This document shows positions 35,474 through 39,168 of a stretch of 39,168 bases of DNA, in pieces. The position numbers and the translations under genes are program-made. Position 1 is the first letter of the stretch. Each line of letters starts with the position of its first letter. The stretch spans positions 1-39,168 of the forward strand of contig CANQQQ010000015.1 in assembly GCA_947626025.1 (NCBI GenBank), read 5' to 3'. The notes below the pieces were generated by a model, which was given only the letters and a program-made list of their open reading frames with translations, was not told the origin of the DNA and ran no database searches. The DNA is from an uncultured Clostridia bacterium. Its GTDB lineage: Bacteria; Bacillota; Clostridia; TANB77; CAG-508.

Positions 35474-35593
35474 TGTAGGGGCGGCCAAAGCGAGGAAAAG
35501 AATATAAAAAAAAATACATTTTGTTTTATATTCTTTTACGAGCAGTGCTTGGAAATTCTGCGAAGCAGAATTTACTGGGAATTGGCCGCCCGC
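35474..35593 (+). repeat. R1: 120-nt MITE/REP-like palindromic element
   Basis: TGTAGGGGCGGCCAA...TTGGCCGCCCGC outer inverted repeat enclosing two internal inverted repeats. Aligns without gaps with 38614..38733. Confidence 0.85.
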
Positions 35594-35643
35594 AAAAAGA
35601 AAAATGCACTGCTTGTCCGCAAAAAGACAAATACATTATTCTG

Positions 35644-35672
35644 ATGAAGGGCTGTTAAAAACAGCCCTTCAT
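35644..35672 (-). terminator. Probable terminator of the - strand gene pair
   Basis: Perfect 13-bp stem ATGAAGGGCTGTT-AAA-AACAGCCCTTCAT, 9 nt past the 3' end of the 35681.. CDS on the - strand; U tract weak. Confidence 0.55.
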
Positions 35673-35680
35673 TCTATATT

Positions 35681-36178
35681 CTAAATATGTTGGAATAAAT
35701 ATGTAATTCCTCCATTTGCTATTGCGGTTAAAGCCAAAATAATAATTCCTGCTGTAACAACACCTAAAGCCAAAGGTAAAAAAGATTTCTTAGGAGGCAA
35801 ATCTAAAAAGTTAGCTATTAATGAACCAGTCCAAGCTCCAGTTACTGGTAAAGGAATTGCTACAAAAATATATAATGCAAAAAAAGTTGCTGTTTGAAGT
35901 TTAGGATTTTCAGCTATTTTCTTATTAGCCTTTTCAGTAGCAAAATCAATTATTTTTTTAAATGGTTTAAACCTACCAAAAAAATCAAATAATGGTCTTA
36001 TGTATTTTACAATGAAGAATATTGGAATACAGTTACCTATTACAGCTAAAATAAATGCTTCAATATAAGTTAAATGAAATGTAAACACTGCAACAGGAAT
36101 AGCTCCTCGAAGTTCTATAACTGGAATCATACTTATAATAATCGTAAATAAATATCTAATAAAAACGCTCTCTAGCAT
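35681..36178 (-). CDS. Putative small multi-drug export family membrane protein (COG2426 / Sm_multidrug_ex-like)
   Basis: ORF 35681..36193 (TTG start). ATG at 36178 preferred because GGGGG sits ~7 nt upstream. Hydrophobic segments plus IPVIELRGAIPVA and VAIPLPVTGAWTGSLIANFLDLPPKKS are characteristic of the family. Confidence 0.8.
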   Translation of the reverse strand: MLESVFIRYLFTIIISMIPVIELRGAIPVAVFTFHLTYIEAFILAVIGNCIPIFFIVKYIRPLFDFFGRFKPFKKIIDFATEKANKKIAENPKLQTATFFALYIFVAIPLPVTGAWTGSLIANFLDLPPKKSFLPLALGVVTAGIIILALTAIANGGITYLFQHI

Positions 36179-36224
36179 TTCAAAAACCCCCAAATAATAA
36201 TATTTTCCTATTGTTCTACAATAA

Positions 36225-38456
36225 TCATTTTAACGTTACAGTAATTATAGTACCTTCCTCCACAGATACATCTTTAATATCTTGATATGAAACTGTACCA
36301 CTACCGACATATTTTAAATTTAAATTTAAGTTTGACAATACACTTCTAGCTTGAGCTAAAGTGTAGCCAGTCAAATCTGGAACTGTTACAGAAGTTCTTA
36401 CAGAGTTTTGTTTAGTATATAAAGCAACAGTAGAATTTGTATATACAGAAGATCCTTCTGCTGGTACTTGCTCTGTAACAAGTATAGAATTAGCATTAGC
36501 TGTATCAGCATAGCTAGCTTTTAATCCAGCATTTTTTAATATTTTTATAGCTTCTGTTAAAGTCTTATTTTTAACATTTGGAACTGAAACCAAATTCATT
36601 GAAGAAGAACCTGTTCCAGTATCATCTGATAAAATTCCCATATATGGTAATATTTCTGATAACATATTGCCTACTATAGGTGCAACCAAAGTACTACCAA
36701 AAGAACTTGAAGTATTAGGCTCATATAGAACAGTAAGTAAAACGATTTCAGAATCTTCTACAGGGGCAATAGCAACAAAGGATACTGAACCAACACCACG
36801 ACTAGTTCCATTCAAAGTAGTATTTTCGGAAGTACCAGTTTTTCCACCAATTGTATAGCCTTTAACAGCTGCTCTTTTTCCACCACCATCAGTAACAACA
36901 TATTGCATCATACTACATACTTTTTTAGCTGTTTCTTCTGATATAACTGTACGGACAGTAACAGGATCAATAGTTGTAGTATTTGTTGATTCAGAATCTG
37001 TAGAAACTATCTGTTTTACAATTCTTGGTTGCATCAATTTACCTCCATTTGCTATAGAAGATACAGCAGTAACTAATTGTAATGGAGTAATTTCAAATCT
37101 CTGCCCAAAAGACATTGTTGCAAGCTGAACAGGACCTTGCTCTGACTCGTCAAAGAATCTACTTGAAGACTCTCCAGTTATTGCAATTCCAGTTCGCTCA
37201 AATAAACCAAAAGCTCTAAAATATTTATACAATACGTTAAATCCAATTCTTTGACCTAACTGAATAAAGGCAACATTGCAAGAATTTGCTAAAGCTTGTT
37301 TTAAAGTTTGAGAACCATGAACTTCGTGAGAGGCACATCTAATTATTCTATCAGCAACTTCTATAGAACCAGTACAATTAAAATCATTTGCAATTTCCTC
37401 TTTAGTATAACCTTCTTCAAGAGCAACTGCTGTCATTATGGTTTTAAAAGTAGAACCAGGTTCATAAGCGGAAGAAACATTTTTATCAGCCCATTTTTCA
37501 TATAGAAGATTTGCCCTTTCAGTAGAAGTTAATTTAGAAGGATCAACATCTGGTAACATAGAACGTATTTCTTCATCAGTAAGAACAAAAGGATCATTTA
37601 AATTATAAGAAGGATATGTAGCCATACCTAGAATATCTCCAGTTTTAGGATTCATAGCAATAGCACTTCCAGCTTTTGAACCAGATTTAGATACACCTTG
37701 TTCTAGGTATTTTTCAAGAATACTTTGAATGTTAACATCGATAGTAAGATATAAATCACTACCGTTTTCTACCTCAATATATTGACTAGCATCACTAGAT
37801 ATTTCGCTATTATTGACATCAGCAATAGTTACTATTTTACCAGCGACACCTGTTAATGTTGAATCCCATTTTGCCTCTATTCCGTATAACCCCTGACTAT
37901 CTGTTCCTGTGAAACCAATTATATGAGCAGCTAATGAATTATAAGGATAATATCGTTTGGTATCTTCATCTATATTTATTCCTGAACTAATCTTATTATC
38001 ACTCATCCAAGATTTTAATAAAGAGACTTTATCTTGCTCAACCTTCTTTGCGATAGTTACCACAGAAGAATTACTTTTTACTTGTGATAAAGTAGTTTCA
38101 TAATCTAATTCAAAAATATCAGATAAAGCCTGAGCCACTTTTTCTTTATTTTCTGACTCTATCTTTGAAGGATTTATACTAACTGTATCAACTGAAGCAC
38201 TAATAGCTAAAGCTTTTCCGTTAGTATCATATATAGAACCTCTTTTAGGGCTAATTACTTCATTTAAAGTTTGCTGACGAGAAGCTGCTTCTTTAAGTTG
38301 TGATCCCTGAACAAATTGTAACCAACCAATTTTGGCTATTAAGAATATTATTAGTATAAATATAAAAATAAGTAGTAAAGCAATTCTTTTGGTAGGTACA
38401 GGTTTATTAATACTAGACTTTGACATCCTTTTTTTACTTTTTGTTTTTTTATTCAT
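36225..38456 (-). CDS. Class B penicillin-binding protein / transpeptidase with two C-terminal PASTA domains (SpoVD/FtsI-like)
   Basis: N-terminal TM; dimerisation motif SPKRGSIYDTNGKALA; SxxK (EPGSTFKT), SxN (ANSCNVAF), KTG (GGKTGTSENT); two PASTA repeats VPNVKNKTLTEAIKILKNAGL and VPDLTGYTLAQARSVLSNLNL. Confidence 0.93.
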   Translation of the reverse strand: MNKKTKSKKRMSKSSINKPVPTKRIALLLIFIFILIIFLIAKIGWLQFVQGSQLKEAASRQQTLNEVISPKRGSIYDTNGKALAISASVDTVSINPSKIESENKEKVAQALSDIFELDYETTLSQVKSNSSVVTIAKKVEQDKVSLLKSWMSDNKISSGINIDEDTKRYYPYNSLAAHIIGFTGTDSQGLYGIEAKWDSTLTGVAGKIVTIADVNNSEISSDASQYIEVENGSDLYLTIDVNIQSILEKYLEQGVSKSGSKAGSAIAMNPKTGDILGMATYPSYNLNDPFVLTDEEIRSMLPDVDPSKLTSTERANLLYEKWADKNVSSAYEPGSTFKTIMTAVALEEGYTKEEIANDFNCTGSIEVADRIIRCASHEVHGSQTLKQALANSCNVAFIQLGQRIGFNVLYKYFRAFGLFERTGIAITGESSSRFFDESEQGPVQLATMSFGQRFEITPLQLVTAVSSIANGGKLMQPRIVKQIVSTDSESTNTTTIDPVTVRTVISEETAKKVCSMMQYVVTDGGGKRAAVKGYTIGGKTGTSENTTLNGTSRGVGSVSFVAIAPVEDSEIVLLTVLYEPNTSSSFGSTLVAPIVGNMLSEILPYMGILSDDTGTGSSSMNLVSVPNVKNKTLTEAIKILKNAGLKASYADTANANSILVTEQVPAEGSSVYTNSTVALYTKQNSVRTSVTVPDLTGYTLAQARSVLSNLNLNLKYVGSGTVSYQDIKDVSVEEGTIITVTLK

Positions 38457-38613
38457 ATTTTTATTATATATTTTCCTTTCGTTTTTTCCATTTTATATAA
38501 AATATTGTATTATAACAACTAGTAAAAATCAAGTAAGGCACAAAAAATTCATACAATCTTTTTATCTAATAGAAATTTTATTAGTGGATAAATTGTTATA
38601 ATCTAAACAACTA

Positions 38614-38733
38614 TGTAGGGGCGGTCAGAGCGAGGAAAAGAATTAAAAACAAAATGTATTTTGTTTTTGATTCTTTTACGAACAGTGCTTGGAAATTCTG
38701 CGAAGCAGAATTTACTAGGAATTGCTCGCCCGC
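38614..38733 (+). repeat. R2: second 120-nt MITE/REP-like element, same orientation as R1
   Basis: TGTAGGGGCGGTCAGAGCGAGGAAAAGAAT...CTTGGAAATTCTGCGAAGCAGAATTTACTAGGAATTGCTCGCCCGC; same length as R1 and gap-free alignment. Confidence 0.85.
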
Positions 38734-38734
38734 G

Positions 38735-38768
38735 AATAAACAATTAAAATACATTTTAATTGTTTATT
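38735..38768. repeat. Perfect 16-bp inverted repeat with a 2-nt spacer
   Basis: AATAAACAATTAAAAT-AC-ATTTTAATTGTTTATT, immediately after R2. Confidence 0.85.
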
Positions 38769-38794
38769 CTATCTATTACCCAATTGCAATGATT

Positions 38795-38977
38795 GAATAA
38801 ATACCTAAAATATAATGTGAAAAATCGAAAATTCCGTAAGGAAATTTCGATTTTTTTAATATGTGTGTAACAAAAAAGATAAGAAAATTTAACATAAAAA
38901 TACGGCAGGGGTAAATTGACCTTCCGCAAAGCCATAGGAGACGCCAGAAAATTGTCAAAATTTGTCGTATTGAAATA
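38795..38977 (+). repeat. Direct repeat D2: second copy of the D1 leader-like element
   Basis: Gap-free alignment to 726..908; same GTAA-loop hairpin position with altered but mostly still paired stem. Confidence 0.9.
38822..38857 (+). terminator. Terminator-like GTAA-loop hairpin in D2
   Basis: AAATCGAAAATTCC-GTAA-GGAAATTTCGATTT followed by TTTT; one A-A mismatch in the 14-bp stem. Confidence 0.55.
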
Positions 38978-39086
38978 CGATATAAAATAGTTTAACATTA
39001 AATAAGAGAAATCTTTAAATTTTCTTATCTTATAAAATAAAAGAAAGGAATACGAGAAAATGAGAAACGCTAGAACCGTTGATATT

Positions 39087-39126
<40 letters not shown>

Positions 39127-39168
39127 ATTCCTTAAAGGATTTAAAAATAAAATAGTTTAATAGGGACA

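Noticed and set aside
36667-36858. + strand ORFs inside the PBP gene (36667..36858, 37308..37505)
   Set aside because: Antisense to a well-supported PBP CDS with intact catalytic motifs; no independent evidence.

Overview
AT-rich, Firmicutes/Clostridia-like window dominated by one giant + strand ORF (1086..35438, 11,450 aa; roughly 1.2 MDa at ~110 Da/residue). By eye it encodes an N-terminal signal/anchor, then 19 RCC1-type beta-propellers (about 7 blades each) alternating with 19 BIG2/Ig-like domains, then about 23 cadherin-like beta-sandwich repeats, a short Cna_B/regulatory-like domain, a dockerin-like double Ca-loop module, and a C-terminal M23/LytM peptidase with all motif residues present. 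The first ~15 kb of the array shows a two-module (A/B, ~2.9 kb) higher-order repeat that disappears in the second half. The annotated GTG start looks wrong: a well-placed RBS+ATG at 1019 encodes the missing basic n-region, and a single extra G in GGG (1079-1081) breaks the frame. The giant gene is preceded by a DUF4258 / YgiT-zinc-finger toxin-antitoxin-like pair and followed by a divergent (- strand) small-multidrug-export family membrane protein and a PASTA-type class B PBP. Two non-coding repeat families stand out. D1/D2 (726..908 and 38795..38977) is an ungapped 183-nt leader-like repeat containing a hairpin with compensatory substitutions, and D1 is the 5' leader of the giant gene. R1/R2 (35474..35593 and 38614..38733) are 120-nt elements with a branched fold that is largely conserved by pairing. 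A (CA)17 microsatellite follows D2 at the window edge. Domain names come from motif recognition only; no profile search was run.
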